Positions 55,602-64,000 of a DNA stretch of 64,000 nucleotides are shown here, piece by piece. The position numbers and the translations under genes are program-made. A model generated the notes under the pieces. It saw only the letters and a program-made list of their open reading frames with translations. It did no database searches and was not told the DNA's origin. The DNA lies in contig NZ_AP024169.1 in the NCBI RefSeq assembly GCF_016591975.1, positions 139,001 to 203,000 of the forward strand, given 5' to 3'. The stretch is from Anaeromicropila herbilytica (GTDB taxonomy: Bacteria; Bacillota; Clostridia; Lachnospirales; Lachnospiraceae). The first letter of the stretch is position 1; each line of letters starts with the position of its first letter.

Positions 55602-55639
55602 AAAAAAGGTAACTGCACTTTCATGTAGTTACCTTTTTC
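55602..55639. terminator. Bidirectional terminator
   Basis: AAAAAAGGTAACT and AGTTACCTTTTT pair around a short loop between convergent genes. Confidence 0.88.
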
Positions 55640-55653
55640 TTTTTGGGGTTTTA

Positions 55654-57039
55654 TCACTTTATTCGATTTATTTTGTTTGCAAAAGACAAGGCTAGTTTTA
55701 CAGATCTTCGATTTAATAAAGCCTCTTCTTTCTCTAATTGTTTATGAACAGTATTTAATTTTCTATTTATAGAATAGATTGTATTTTTCTGATTTTCAAT
55801 AAGTGTATCAGTCGCTAAATGATATTTCTCCAAGCGTAAAAGGGCTTCCTCTTGGCTAAGAGAAGTAATAGGAATGGTTGGGGGAACATATTCAATTGTT
55901 TTCAATTGCTCATCCAAAGGAACTATGCTTGGTGTTAAACATTCTTTGTAGATATGATCAATATGATTCATGTTAAGGAAATCAATATAGTTTGCAAAAT
56001 TACGTGCTTGCACTTCCATGGGACTTTTAAAATCAGCTTTTTCAATAAGGTCCCAGATGCTTGTAGAATCATTAATTTCATTAGCCATAACATGTGTTAG
56101 GTTATGATACATGGCTAGTTCTCTCATTCTAGCATCCTTTGGTATAATGATACTTGGAGTGCCAGCTATAGTAGAAGTAATGTTCCCGTGAAGACGAGCG
56201 CCAAAGCTTAGATCTACAGTTTTCAAAAACTCTACCCAGGTTGGCAGGTTATGAAAGAATCTAACCCGTCCTTCTTGATATATTTCATCTGTTATCTGAC
56301 AGGGATAATTGGATTTCATATTATTAATAGATGGATAACCGAAATAGGATAATTTTAATTCCTTCATCCATTGAGGTATAAAGTAATAGTCTGAAAATTC
56401 TTTTGTACTTCTTTTAATAAAGTCTAATACATTATTCGGAGATAACTTCGAGTTGTTGATGCTTACTTTGGAGTCTTTGGTAATGGTAGTGTCTCTAATC
56501 GTAAGCTTAGGACCGAACGTGTACATAGAAGGACATCCAATTACCATATGGTCAATTCCTTCCCTAAAGCCTAGATGTGTAAGATAGTCAGAAGTAATCT
56601 GTCCTCGAACTCCAATAATATTAGAATGCTCTAATACAGCAGTGACAAATTCTTTCACATCTTCATCAAAAGAAAATCCAGAGCTAATTTTGGGTTCAAA
56701 AGGAGCTTTTAATCCTACTCCAATAACGTAAACAGGTATGCTCAATTTATTAATTAATTTAGTGTATTTTCTTAATTCTGGAATAAAATCTTCACGAAAA
56801 GCATCTGCAAGTGGTATGACAAAAGCATCATATTTTTCGTTAATTTCATTAGAACTATTAGGATCGATTTTATAGTAATTGGGTTCCAAAATAGTATCCG
56901 GTGTAGTTAGAGTTCTAAAAATACTATATGCGTAAATAAGATTGCCCACGTTTCCACCAATTGAGTTGTTTAATATAATATGAACTGGGTCAAAATTGTC
57001 TATTGGTGACATGCCAGCTCGAATAAGAATACGTTTCAT
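55654..57039 (-). CDS. Polysaccharide pyruvyl transferase family protein
   Basis: This 461-aa protein fits the CsaB/WcaK-like family, which adds pyruvate ketals to surface polysaccharides. Typical elements are NSIGGNVGNLIYAYSIFR at the N-terminus, IGVRGQITSDYLTHLG, and VDLSFGARLHGNITSTIAGTP with the conserved His. The last 90 residues form a coiled, basic extension. The start is ATG with GGAAAGGTG. No other glycan genes are adjacent, although the FkbM and MBOAT genes elsewhere could serve the same surface polymer. Confidence 0.88.
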   Translation of the reverse strand: MKRILIRAGMSPIDNFDPVHIILNNSIGGNVGNLIYAYSIFRTLTTPDTILEPNYYKIDPNSSNEINEKYDAFVIPLADAFREDFIPELRKYTKLINKLSIPVYVIGVGLKAPFEPKISSGFSFDEDVKEFVTAVLEHSNIIGVRGQITSDYLTHLGFREGIDHMVIGCPSMYTFGPKLTIRDTTITKDSKVSINNSKLSPNNVLDFIKRSTKEFSDYYFIPQWMKELKLSYFGYPSINNMKSNYPCQITDEIYQEGRVRFFHNLPTWVEFLKTVDLSFGARLHGNITSTIAGTPSIIIPKDARMRELAMYHNLTHVMANEINDSTSIWDLIEKADFKSPMEVQARNFANYIDFLNMNHIDHIYKECLTPSIVPLDEQLKTIEYVPPTIPITSLSQEEALLRLEKYHLATDTLIENQKNTIYSINRKLNTVHKQLEKEEALLNRRSVKLALSFANKINRIK

Positions 57040-57203
57040 TTAATTTTTCACCTTTCCAATAAGTTTATAGGATATAGAAGTCTTCTATAGACCTATTTGT
57101 TGGTATAGAAATGAGTCAAAAGATTTTTGACCTTATTCAATGAAATAATGCTAGCAAGGAAATGTGATATAAATATGATGATATAATTCTTATATAATTG
57201 CAT

Positions 57204-57246
57204 AAAAAAAGAACAGATGAGGCATAATAAAATGCTCATCTGTTCT
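57204..57246 (-). terminator. Terminator-like hairpin upstream of the pyruvyl transferase
   Basis: AGAACAGATGAG and CTCATCTGTTCT pair around a GCAT/ATGC inner stem. The T run (seven) is on the minus strand. No minus-strand gene lies to the right, so it may be an attenuator in the leader of the pyruvyl transferase gene. Confidence 0.6.
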
Positions 57247-57431
57247 AAAAAGGGAGTATGAAAAAGTTTATTGTTGTAAACTTTATAAATTTATTATAAT
57301 AGATTTTTGTGTACAAAGTGTGAAAGAGAAGATTCAAAATTATTTTTTTGATTCTTTATATAATAATAGAGTTTGTTGACTAGCGTCGAAATATGGTCTA
57401 TAATTTTTTTATAACATAGGGGAGGAAAGTT

Positions 57432-58265
57432 ATGGAAGAACGTATATCGGAAAATGAATTGATTAATTCAATAAATAAGGTGATTCCTTATATCTTAGTA
57501 CTTTTTAGTGAGGATATAGCATTTGGAATAACAGATAAAGGAAAATATCTTAAGGTACAACAAGGAAAAGAGCTTGTGTTAAATTTAAAAGAAGGGGATT
57601 CTATACCAGAAGGTGGAGCGGTTATTCAGGCACTTAGAACGGGTGAAACTTTGATTAAAGATGTACCAAAAGAAGTATATGGAGTTCCTTTCAAATCATA
57701 TGCAATTCCAATTAAAGATGGTAGTGAAGTGATTGGCGTCTTTGTAGTTGGGAAAAGTCTTGCACGAAGAAATGAAGTGATTTCTACAGCAGAAAAGTTA
57801 ACAGAAGCACTTCAACAGATATCTACAGCAATTAGTGAGTTGTCTAATAACTTGCAAGAAGTTAATGGTATGAATTCGAATCTATTGAATAATGCAAAGG
57901 ATACACAAAAGAGTACAAGTGATACGAATGAAATATTAGGTTTTATTCAAGGGATTGCATCTCAAACGAATTTACTTGGACTAAACGCTGCGATTGAAGC
58001 TGCAAGAGCTGGAGAAAGTGGAAAAGGTTTTGCAGTAGTTGCAAGTGAGATTCGTAATCTATCAAGTTCCACTAGTGAATCAGTTAAAAAAATTGATTCT
58101 GTTTTAAAAACAGTGGAATCATCCATAAATAAAATAACAAATGAGATTACAGAGTCCAATCAAGTGCATCAGTCTCAAGCGGCAACGCTAGAACAAATCT
58201 TAGCATCCATACAGGAACTAAATTCTACAGCACATATTCTAGAAGATTTGGCAAAAGTATTATAA
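57432..58265 (+). CDS. Soluble methyl-accepting-type signalling protein
   Basis: This 277-aa cytoplasmic protein lacks membrane helices. The N-terminal 120 residues form a small sensory domain (GVPFKSYAIPIKDGSEVIGVFVVGKSL, PAS/GAF-like in feel). The C-terminal part is a short MCP signalling region with the hallmark IASQTNLLGLNAAIEAARAGE and FAVVASEIRNLS. The hairpin tip is intact, so it could bind CheA/CheW. The start is ATG with GGGGAGG. The stimulus is unknown. Confidence 0.9.
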   Translation: MEERISENELINSINKVIPYILVLFSEDIAFGITDKGKYLKVQQGKELVLNLKEGDSIPEGGAVIQALRTGETLIKDVPKEVYGVPFKSYAIPIKDGSEVIGVFVVGKSLARRNEVISTAEKLTEALQQISTAISELSNNLQEVNGMNSNLLNNAKDTQKSTSDTNEILGFIQGIASQTNLLGLNAAIEAARAGESGKGFAVVASEIRNLSSSTSESVKKIDSVLKTVESSINKITNEITESNQVHQSQAATLEQILASIQELNSTAHILEDLAKVL

Positions 58266-58270
58266 ACACA

Positions 58271-58318
58271 AAAGAGCTGTTACTATTGATTGAAAAATCA
58301 CTAGCAACAGCTCTTTCT
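58271..58318 (+). terminator. Terminator of the MCP-like gene
   Basis: AAAGAGCTGTT (58271-58281) pairs with AACAGCTCTTT (58306-58316), followed by CTATTG. Confidence 0.8.
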
Positions 58319-58489
58319 ATTGGTTAATGAGAGGGGGGGAGTATTTCAAATATATGAAAATCTCTTGCAAGTATTATTATACGTAATAGATGTGAATAGA
58401 ATATGTACAAATACTAAAAAGAATATAAAGGTATAATAAAAGTATAAACTATAAATAAATAGTTAATAAAATGCTTAATAAATAGAAAA

Positions 58490-58541
58490 AAAAGCCTTTT
58501 CTAATATACATTCAGTAAACTAAAATAAGGCTTTTGTAATC
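58490..58541 (-). terminator. yyaC terminator formed by a MITE end remnant
   Basis: AAAAGCCTT and AAGGCTTTT form a stem just after the minus-strand stop, with a long T run on that strand. Bases 58505-58541 match the end of the MITE-like element at 17115-17387 (CAGTAMACTAAAATAAGG then CTTTTG). Confidence 0.7.
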
Positions 58542-58545
58542 TTCT

Positions 58546-59205
58546 TTAGTCAATTGCTTCTAGTTCTTTCACTTTTCGTGTTCCTTTTGTTTTTAGATTA
58601 GGAGTTGTTATCACTGTGCTTGACATAGGTGTACACTCTTTTTCTAATTGATAAATACAATAATGAATACCTAAGAAGATATAATCTGCAAGTGTCATTA
58701 CAACATTCAACCTAGTGGTTTGTAACAGCATATTATCAAGTAAACCTGATAGATTTACAATACCAGTAATAAAAATATCACCCACAGATGGTAGATCTTT
58801 ATCAACACCTGCACCAGGTCTTAAAGAACCTTCTCCAATTGTAATGTATCCAACATGAGAACTCTTACCAAGAGAAGCATCAATAGCAATTACAAAGGAA
58901 TTTTTATATTTTGCTTTTATCTCGATAATTGTCTCGGCAAGATTTTTAGCATGAATAGGATTTTCTAAGGTACCATATATAATGAACTTTTTCTTTTGGA
59001 GTTTGGATAATTTATAACCAATCATTGGACCAAGGCAATCACCAGTAGCACGATCTGATCCAATGCATAAGAATACAATGGTTTGGCTTTCATATGTTTG
59101 CTTTGTAATTAATTTAGATAATACTTTACTGAACTCGAAGGTAGAGAAACTATCATTCGAATTAAAATAATAAATCTTCTTGTTTCCATTCATAACACAA
59201 TTCAT
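58546..59205 (-). CDS. yyaC: Spore protease YyaC family protein
   Basis: This 219-aa protein matches the YyaC/DUF1256 family of sporulation-associated putative proteases, related in fold to GPR and HybD. Blocks are FLCIGSDRATGDCLGPMIG, YGTLENPIHAKNL and VIAIDASLG. The C-terminal 25 residues are a basic extension. The start is ATG with TGGGGTG. In Bacillus it is expressed during sporulation; I could not define its promoter here. Confidence 0.88.
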   Translation of the reverse strand: MNCVMNGNKKIYYFNSNDSFSTFEFSKVLSKLITKQTYESQTIVFLCIGSDRATGDCLGPMIGYKLSKLQKKKFIIYGTLENPIHAKNLAETIIEIKAKYKNSFVIAIDASLGKSSHVGYITIGEGSLRPGAGVDKDLPSVGDIFITGIVNLSGLLDNMLLQTTRLNVVMTLADYIFLGIHYCIYQLEKECTPMSSTVITTPNLKTKGTRKVKELEAID

Positions 59206-59839
59206 TAAAACACCCCATATTTTTCTAATAATTACAGTATTACCAGAAAAAAATTAAATAGTCATATTTCTATAAAAGATCAGCGTAATTATGTGGACAT
59301 TGTTATGTTAGTATTACTCTTGTAAAATGCTGCTTTAATATTATTTAATTTTTTAGATTGGAACAGGCAACTAATTGTAACAAATGTGTATTATATTTAA
59401 TGTGTGATTAATTAAGCGCACCTCCTAACTATTTAGGTAAAATAAATGTAATTAACAAATATCCATAAGAAGATTTAATAAGTATTTTCAGTTTTTATCT
59501 ATACTATATGGAAATTCATCTACATCTTATGATGAAAAGGATAGAATTAAACGTGGTTTTCATCTACAAAAAAATCTAGGATTAATCATATATTTTAAAA
59601 ATAGATACAAACAAGCATGAAAAATCATTCAAAATAATAAATAAAGAGATAAAAGATAGAAATGTTTTTGGTACGGTGAAATGAATTTGACAAATTCTTT
59701 AAAATCCATATGCTAAGATACTTCCAAGAAAATAGTGACAATTCTAAGTAGTTTCATACCAACAGAGGAACTTTATTTGTTCGTTTGTGTTGGATGAAAT
59801 GTTAGATTGGATAGCTTATGGAACGGAGGAGTTACAAGT
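59206..59839. other. AT-rich intergenic region
   Basis: These 634 bp separate two divergent genes. The only sites I can support are the promoter at 59687 and the GGAGGAG before the next gene. I see no repeat family member or defensible small ORF. Confidence 0.5.
59687..59714 (+). promoter_or_regulatory. Candidate sigma-A promoter
   Basis: TTGACA (59687-59692) and TATGCT (59709-59714) are 16 bp apart, about 125 bp before the LysM protein gene. Confidence 0.5.
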
Positions 59840-61159
59840 ATGTACAAGTTACCAAAAAACATTAGACAGATTGGACAGGTAGGGGGAAACAGAAAAATCT
59901 ACGTAGAAGACTATGTGATAACTTTTACGAAACAGCTCGTTAAACAAGAATATGGTAATTATTCCTTTGCTGTTTTATTAGGCAGTTATGCAAAAATAGA
60001 TGGAAGTAGAAATATATTTATCAATGGAGCAGTGGAAATCAAAGATATGGTCTATGGGGAAAACATCAATTTTACCAATGATATATGGACAAGTATCTAT
60101 GATTCCATAAAAAAATATTTTACTGATATTGAAGTAGTCGGCTGGTACATAGGAGGAGCCGGTTTAACGCTAGAGATTGATGACAAGGTATTAAAGACTC
60201 ATAAAGATAACTTTGTTGGGCAAGATAAAGTTCTGTTCATGTATGATAGCATCGATCAAGAGGAAGCTTTTTTTCTTAATGAAGGAAATAATCTCAAAAA
60301 GCAAGAAGGTTATTATATCTATTATGAAAGAAACGAAGAAATGCAGAATTACATGATAGATCGTCAAGGCGGTAAAAGTACGGAAGAAGACTATGAAGAC
60401 AAAGCAACGAAAGAAATAAGACAGGTAATCGAAGGGAAAAAGGAAGAAGTAGAGAGTAAAAGGGCAGTAAAACTATTGTATGGTGTAAGTACTGTATTTG
60501 TGGTAGTTGTGCTGGTTATAGCAGCTACTATGTTTCAGAACTACGATAAGTTAACTGATTTACAGAATTCTGTTAAGAGAATAAGTAATAATGCTGGTAA
60601 AGATAGTGAGGATGGTAAGAAGGACGATGTAACCACAGTGGAAAAGGTAGAAGGTAATCTGTCGTCAGAAGATCAAAATGCAGAGGACACCGATATAGAT
60701 AGTAATAGCGAGGCTACAGATGTATTGTCTAATAATGCTAAGAGTGATGTGGCTAAGGAGGATGATTCATCAGAAGTTAAAAAAGATGAAAATAGTAGTG
60801 ATTCACAAAACGATACTAAAAAAGAGGATTCTAATAAAGTAACCAATGATTCAAAAGATAAGAATGCCGCTACGTCAAATAATGAAAAAAGTAAAGATGC
60901 CAACACTGCCAAAGATACACAAAAGCAGACGAAAAAGAAGGATTCACAAGCATCCAAGGAGAATAAGACGATTCCGGAATCGAAGGATGGAAGTGCTGAA
61001 AAGTCCAGTCAATACTATATAGTACAAAAAGGTGATACCTTGGTTACTATTAGCTTAAAATTCTATCATACTGTCAATTATGTAAATAAAATTATGAAAA
61101 CAAATAATATCGAAGATCAAGACCATATCATCATTGGACAGAAATTAATGTTGCCTTAA
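59840..61159 (+). CDS. Membrane protein with MPN-like domain and C-terminal LysM
   Basis: This 439-aa protein has an N-terminal cytoplasmic domain of about 170 residues that reads like an MPN/JAMM fold (FAVLLGSYAKIDG, then EVVGWYIGGAGLTLEID, then EGYYIYYERNEEMQNYMI). The metal-binding HxHP residues of active JAMM enzymes are absent. One membrane helix (about 210-232) follows, then a Ser/Asp/Lys-rich linker and a LysM domain (YIVQKGDTLVTISLKFY...). LysM binds peptidoglycan, so the protein should link cytoplasm and wall. ATG 59840 has GGAGGAG; the frame extends 11 codons upstream without a site. Confidence 0.83.
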   Translation: MYKLPKNIRQIGQVGGNRKIYVEDYVITFTKQLVKQEYGNYSFAVLLGSYAKIDGSRNIFINGAVEIKDMVYGENINFTNDIWTSIYDSIKKYFTDIEVVGWYIGGAGLTLEIDDKVLKTHKDNFVGQDKVLFMYDSIDQEEAFFLNEGNNLKKQEGYYIYYERNEEMQNYMIDRQGGKSTEEDYEDKATKEIRQVIEGKKEEVESKRAVKLLYGVSTVFVVVVLVIAATMFQNYDKLTDLQNSVKRISNNAGKDSEDGKKDDVTTVEKVEGNLSSEDQNAEDTDIDSNSEATDVLSNNAKSDVAKEDDSSEVKKDENSSDSQNDTKKEDSNKVTNDSKDKNAATSNNEKSKDANTAKDTQKQTKKKDSQASKENKTIPESKDGSAEKSSQYYIVQKGDTLVTISLKFYHTVNYVNKIMKTNNIEDQDHIIIGQKLMLP

Positions 61160-61228
61160 GGAAGGTAGATTTCTCTAGAAGATAATGAAGGATAAAGTTT
61201 TGAAATTTATTTATATTAGAAAGTGTTA

Positions 61229-61270
61229 ATGAAAAAGAATTATTCATGTTATGAGTGATTCTTTTTCATT
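61229..61270 (+). terminator. Terminator of the LysM protein gene
   Basis: GAAAAAGAAT (61231-61240) pairs with ATTCTTTTTC (61258-61267), followed by ATTTTG. Confidence 0.75.
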
Positions 61271-61378
61271 TTGTATTAATTTCGATTGCTATATTTAATG
61301 CCTTCGTTCTAACTTTAATTGTTTAATATAAAAATTATAGTGTCTTTGAAAGAAAAATAAGGTATAATCTGTGTATTA

Positions 61379-61447
61379 GGATTTGGAGTGTTAAAAGCCT
61401 TTCTTAGTTTAAATTGTGTGTATTGATAATTATACAGCGATATACAC
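61379..61447 (+). repeat. Miniature form of the MITE-like element
   Basis: The left end (GGAGTGTTAAAAGCCTTTCT, then TAGTTTAAATTGTGTGTAT) runs straight into the inverse inner end TAATTATACAGCGATATACAC. The interior seen in the 273-bp copy is missing, leaving about 69 bp that fold back in part. Confidence 0.7.
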
Positions 61448-61513
61448 GGGATATACTTGAATAAGGATTTTGAAACTCTAACCGTATTAGATTATAGTAA
61501 AGGTGTGAATGTA

Positions 61514-62707
61514 ATGGCAACTGTAATAGAGAAAGGCTCTAAAACCAGTTATGAGATAAAGATAGAAAGGCATCGCCGTAAAGTAAAGACCATACGAATT
61601 ACAACAGCAGTAGCAGTTACTCTGTTCGTAATCTTTTTTGTAATTTGGTATTTTAACCGAGATTTTAATAGTTATAAAGTAATGAATTCTGTATTAAGAA
61701 AGGATAGCAATACGGTTCAATATATGCCATACCAGAAAGATTTATTAAAGTATAGTCGAGATGGTGTGAGTGCAATTGATACAGATGGCAATCTATTATG
61801 GAATGGAACATATGAGATGAAGAACCCTAAGGCCTCCATCTGTGAAGGATATGTAGCAGTAGCAGATATTGGTGGTAATGATATCTATACTGTGAATGAG
61901 AAAGGTGATCAGAACAAATTGCAGATGCTCTTACCAATTACGCAGGTCGAAGTATCAAAGCAAGGAGTGGTTGCAGCATTGTTAACGGATAATGATGTAA
62001 GCTATATTAATCTATATGATTCCACTAAGCCAAAGCAAGATCCTTTAGTTGAGCAAGAATTTCATGTAGAGAACTCAGGATACCCATTGGATATAGCATT
62101 ATCCAATGATGGAACCAAATTAGTTACTAGTTACTTAAATATAAAAAATGGAGTTGTAAAAACAGATCTAGCTTTTTATAATTTCTCAGAAGTTGGTAAG
62201 AATCTAGTAGACAATCTTGTTGGAGGAATTCCATATGAGAAGACAATAGTTCCAGAAGTTGAGTTCTTAGACAATAATACCATATGTGCTTATGGTGATA
62301 ACAAATTTGCGGTCTACACAATGAAGGAAAAACCGGATCTAGTATTTACAGATACATTTAAGACAGAAATTAAGAGTATATTCTCAAATGATTCATATGT
62401 TGGATTCATTGTAAATAATTATGATGGAGATCAGAAGTATCGTGCTATAGTATATGATCTTAAAGGAAAGAAGATTTTAAACAAGCCAATCAATTTTGAG
62501 TATGATGATGTCATGATATCTGGTAAAGAGATAATATTCCATTCGGATTTACAGGCAATTATTATGAGTCTGAAAGGTAAAATAAGATTTAACTATACAT
62601 TCAAACAACCAGTTTCTTATTTATATCCAATTAATAATTTTAACAAATATATTCTAATTAATAATAAAGAAATCCAAAAAATAAAATTAGTGGAGGCGAA
62701 GAAATGA
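61514..62707 (+). CDS. DUF5711-type membrane-anchored protein
   Basis: This 397-aa protein has a basic cytoplasmic N-terminus (about 30 residues), one membrane helix (VAVTLFVIFFVIWYF) and a large external region of repeated beta patterns resembling a propeller (for example ISKQGVVAALLTDN-like and IDTDGNLLWNG). This layout matches a clostridial family labelled DUF5711. ATG 61514 has AAAGGTGTG; the frame opens 19 codons earlier. Its stop overlaps the start of cvpA by 4 bases (ATGA), so the two are coupled. Confidence 0.78.
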   Translation: MATVIEKGSKTSYEIKIERHRRKVKTIRITTAVAVTLFVIFFVIWYFNRDFNSYKVMNSVLRKDSNTVQYMPYQKDLLKYSRDGVSAIDTDGNLLWNGTYEMKNPKASICEGYVAVADIGGNDIYTVNEKGDQNKLQMLLPITQVEVSKQGVVAALLTDNDVSYINLYDSTKPKQDPLVEQEFHVENSGYPLDIALSNDGTKLVTSYLNIKNGVVKTDLAFYNFSEVGKNLVDNLVGGIPYEKTIVPEVEFLDNNTICAYGDNKFAVYTMKEKPDLVFTDTFKTEIKSIFSNDSYVGFIVNNYDGDQKYRAIVYDLKGKKILNKPINFEYDDVMISGKEIIFHSDLQAIIMSLKGKIRFNYTFKQPVSYLYPINNFNKYILINNKEIQKIKLVEAKK

Positions 62708-63486
62708 ATTGGCTTTTAGGCGCAGTAATCCTAGTTTTGGCAGGTTACGCTATAAAAGGAAGACACGATGGCTTTATTAAGACGGTGTTTGCAATATTCT
62801 CTATTGTGTTATCACTTGTACTTAGTATAGTAATCAGCCCATATATTAGTAAGACGATACAAAGCAATGAAAAAATATATAATACAGTAAATGAAAAGAT
62901 AGCAGAAGGATTAAAGCTATCGGAGCAACAAAAGGAAGATAAGAATAGTGATAGTAAGAAGACAGTAGATAAAGAGGGAAAACAGCAAATAAAACAAAAG
63001 CAACAAAAGCAGAAGTCACTAGATGAAACAGATGAGAAAGGTCAGATTGAACAACTCACACTTCCAGGGACATTAAAAGATGCTTTGATCGAGAACAATA
63101 ATTCAGAAGTATATAAAGCATTAGCAATTAATAGTTTCGAGGGCTACGTAAGTGGTTATTTAACTGTTATTGCAATTAATGCATTTTCATTTTTTATAAC
63201 GTTTCTAATTATAAAAATAATATTCTTTGTATTATCAAAAGTGCTAGATATTATAAGCAAGTTACCAATACTGAATGGTCTAAATAAAACTGCAGGCTTA
63301 TTAGTTGGTTTGCTCCAGGGACTTGCCGTTATATGGGTATTGTGTATCGTATTAACTGCATTTAGTACAAGCCAAATTGGACAAGAATTATTTAAGTTGA
63401 TTAATGAAAGTGCTATATTAAGTAGTATTTATAACAACAACTTATTGTTGAACGCAATCACTAATATTGCGAAAGTATTATTTTAA
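62704..63486 (+). CDS. CvpA family protein with charged insertion
   Basis: This 260-aa membrane protein is of the colicin V production (CvpA) family. It has two N-terminal helices, then a Lys/Gln/Asp-rich insertion (about residues 75-125), then three C-terminal helices including IISKLPILNGLNKTAGLLVGLLQG, which is the family hallmark. The insertion makes it about 80 residues longer than the smallest relatives. The role is unclear in Firmicutes; it has been linked to envelope integrity. Confidence 0.85.
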   Translation: MNWLLGAVILVLAGYAIKGRHDGFIKTVFAIFSIVLSLVLSIVISPYISKTIQSNEKIYNTVNEKIAEGLKLSEQQKEDKNSDSKKTVDKEGKQQIKQKQQKQKSLDETDEKGQIEQLTLPGTLKDALIENNNSEVYKALAINSFEGYVSGYLTVIAINAFSFFITFLIIKIIFFVLSKVLDIISKLPILNGLNKTAGLLVGLLQGLAVIWVLCIVLTAFSTSQIGQELFKLINESAILSSIYNNNLLLNAITNIAKVLF

Positions 63487-63635
63487 TTTCTCAAACACTC
63501 GAAATTTAATATAAAATGTAAAAAAAGTAAGGTCATTTGTGTGAATAATATCGGGTTGCGTATCTGCAACCAATGATTTAATATGAAGATATCATCACAT
63601 GAATGACTTATTTTATTGTTCATAATTTAGTGTAG

Positions 63636-63672
63636 TGATTTCACTTGCTTGCAAGGGTGAAATCAATTTTCT
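63636..63672 (+). terminator. Candidate terminator of cvpA
   Basis: TGATTTCAC pairs with GTGAAATCA around 12 bases, followed by ATTTTCTTTC, about 150 bp after the stop. Confidence 0.55.
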
Positions 63673-63786
63673 TTCACTCTTATATGAATCGGTGATAAGT
63701 AATCAATGAATTGAGATATCTTGTATGGTAAGGTATAGGTAATTGCGAATATCTAACGTAGTAATAGTTTTGGAATTACCTAACAG

Positions 63787-64000
63787 GATTAGAGTGTCAA
63801 AAGCCTTTCTCAACCTAAATTGTGTTTATTGTTGTATAATTATTAATATTGGCGTAGTCCGGCTGAAAACATTGTTTATATTTTGTCAAGACTCAAGGTA
63901 AAAATAGGAACGTGAGTGAGTATTTTTGCTTGTTTTGGGGCTTGTAAAAAATATAATGTTGGAAGGAAAGGTAGCCAAAATTAATAATTATACAGCAATA
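63787..64000 (+). mobile_element. MITE-like element, second copy, cut by the window end
   Basis: The sequence follows the reverse complement of 17115-17387: end GATTAGAGTGTCAAAAGCC, then TTGGCGTAGTCCGGC, TATTTTGTCAAGACTCA, AATAGGAACGTGAGTGAG and GGTAGCCAAAATTAATAA. The far end lies beyond position 64000. Confidence 0.85.

Noticed and set aside
1..64000. CRISPR arrays, tRNA or rRNA genes
   Set aside because: No regular direct-repeat/spacer pattern and no tRNA- or rRNA-like sequence was recognised on reading; a dedicated scan (tRNAscan, CRISPR finder) would settle it.

Overview
The window is AT-rich, tightly coded DNA from an endospore-forming, anaerobic-type Firmicute. Sporulation and germination genes (gerA/gerB/gerC type, spoIIR, yyaC), a T-box leader, TTG/GTG starts behind strong AGGAGG sites, a 4Fe-4S aldo-keto reductase and paired glycogen phosphorylases fit a Clostridia member, most likely Lachnospiraceae. 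The family assignment is inference from gene content. No tRNA, rRNA or CRISPR array was seen.

Layout. 0-8 kb: a tricistronic germinant-receptor operon, spoIIR, then ddl, murI and a DUF1934 gene. 8-17 kb: a small membrane protein, a PlsC-like acyltransferase, a VanY-like peptidase with a Pro/Ser/Thr tail, a membrane-anchored SGNH hydrolase, nicotinate phosphoribosyltransferase and a CNNM/CorC-type protein. 17-21 kb: a type-2-like ileS behind an Ile T-box, with a MITE-like element and a row of hairpins lying between leader and gene. 21-27 kb: a toroid-like hypothetical, nagA, and an MBOAT acyltransferase with its SGNH partner. 27-38 kb: an HTH-TPR regulator divergent from an ABC operon (ATPase, two permeases, ABC exporter), a membrane-anchored cyclophilin, and a second permease-ATPase-permease ABC operon. 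38-43.4 kb: an FkbM methyltransferase, an aldo-keto reductase, and a second HTH-TPR regulator abutting a convergent 53-aa secreted peptide gene, with another 41-aa secreted peptide nearby. 43-48 kb: topB, an rsgA-type GTPase with an elaborate leader, a small conserved-looking ORF, and a decayed ABC exporter. 48-55 kb: two glycogen phosphorylases flanking an unknown 246-aa gene, then Nudix and GNAT genes. 55-64 kb: a polysaccharide pyruvyl transferase, a soluble chemoreceptor-like protein, yyaC, an MPN-like/LysM membrane protein, a DUF5711-like gene and cvpA.

The most interesting signals are: (1) a candidate peptide quorum-sensing pair of RRNPP (PlcR/PapR-like) type at 41.1-42.2 kb, whose peptide gene is easily missed; (2) a family of 250-330 bp palindromes with variable stems but a conserved apical loop (AACTC...TCARACAG), three full copies and one deletion form; (3) a MITE-like family with about 65-bp terminal inverted repeats, in full, mini and solo-end forms; (4) an rsgA-like gene behind a strong promoter, a 33-bp palindromic operator, a 10-codon leader ORF and a terminator; (5) shared GTGACA-type candidate operators before both ABC operons.
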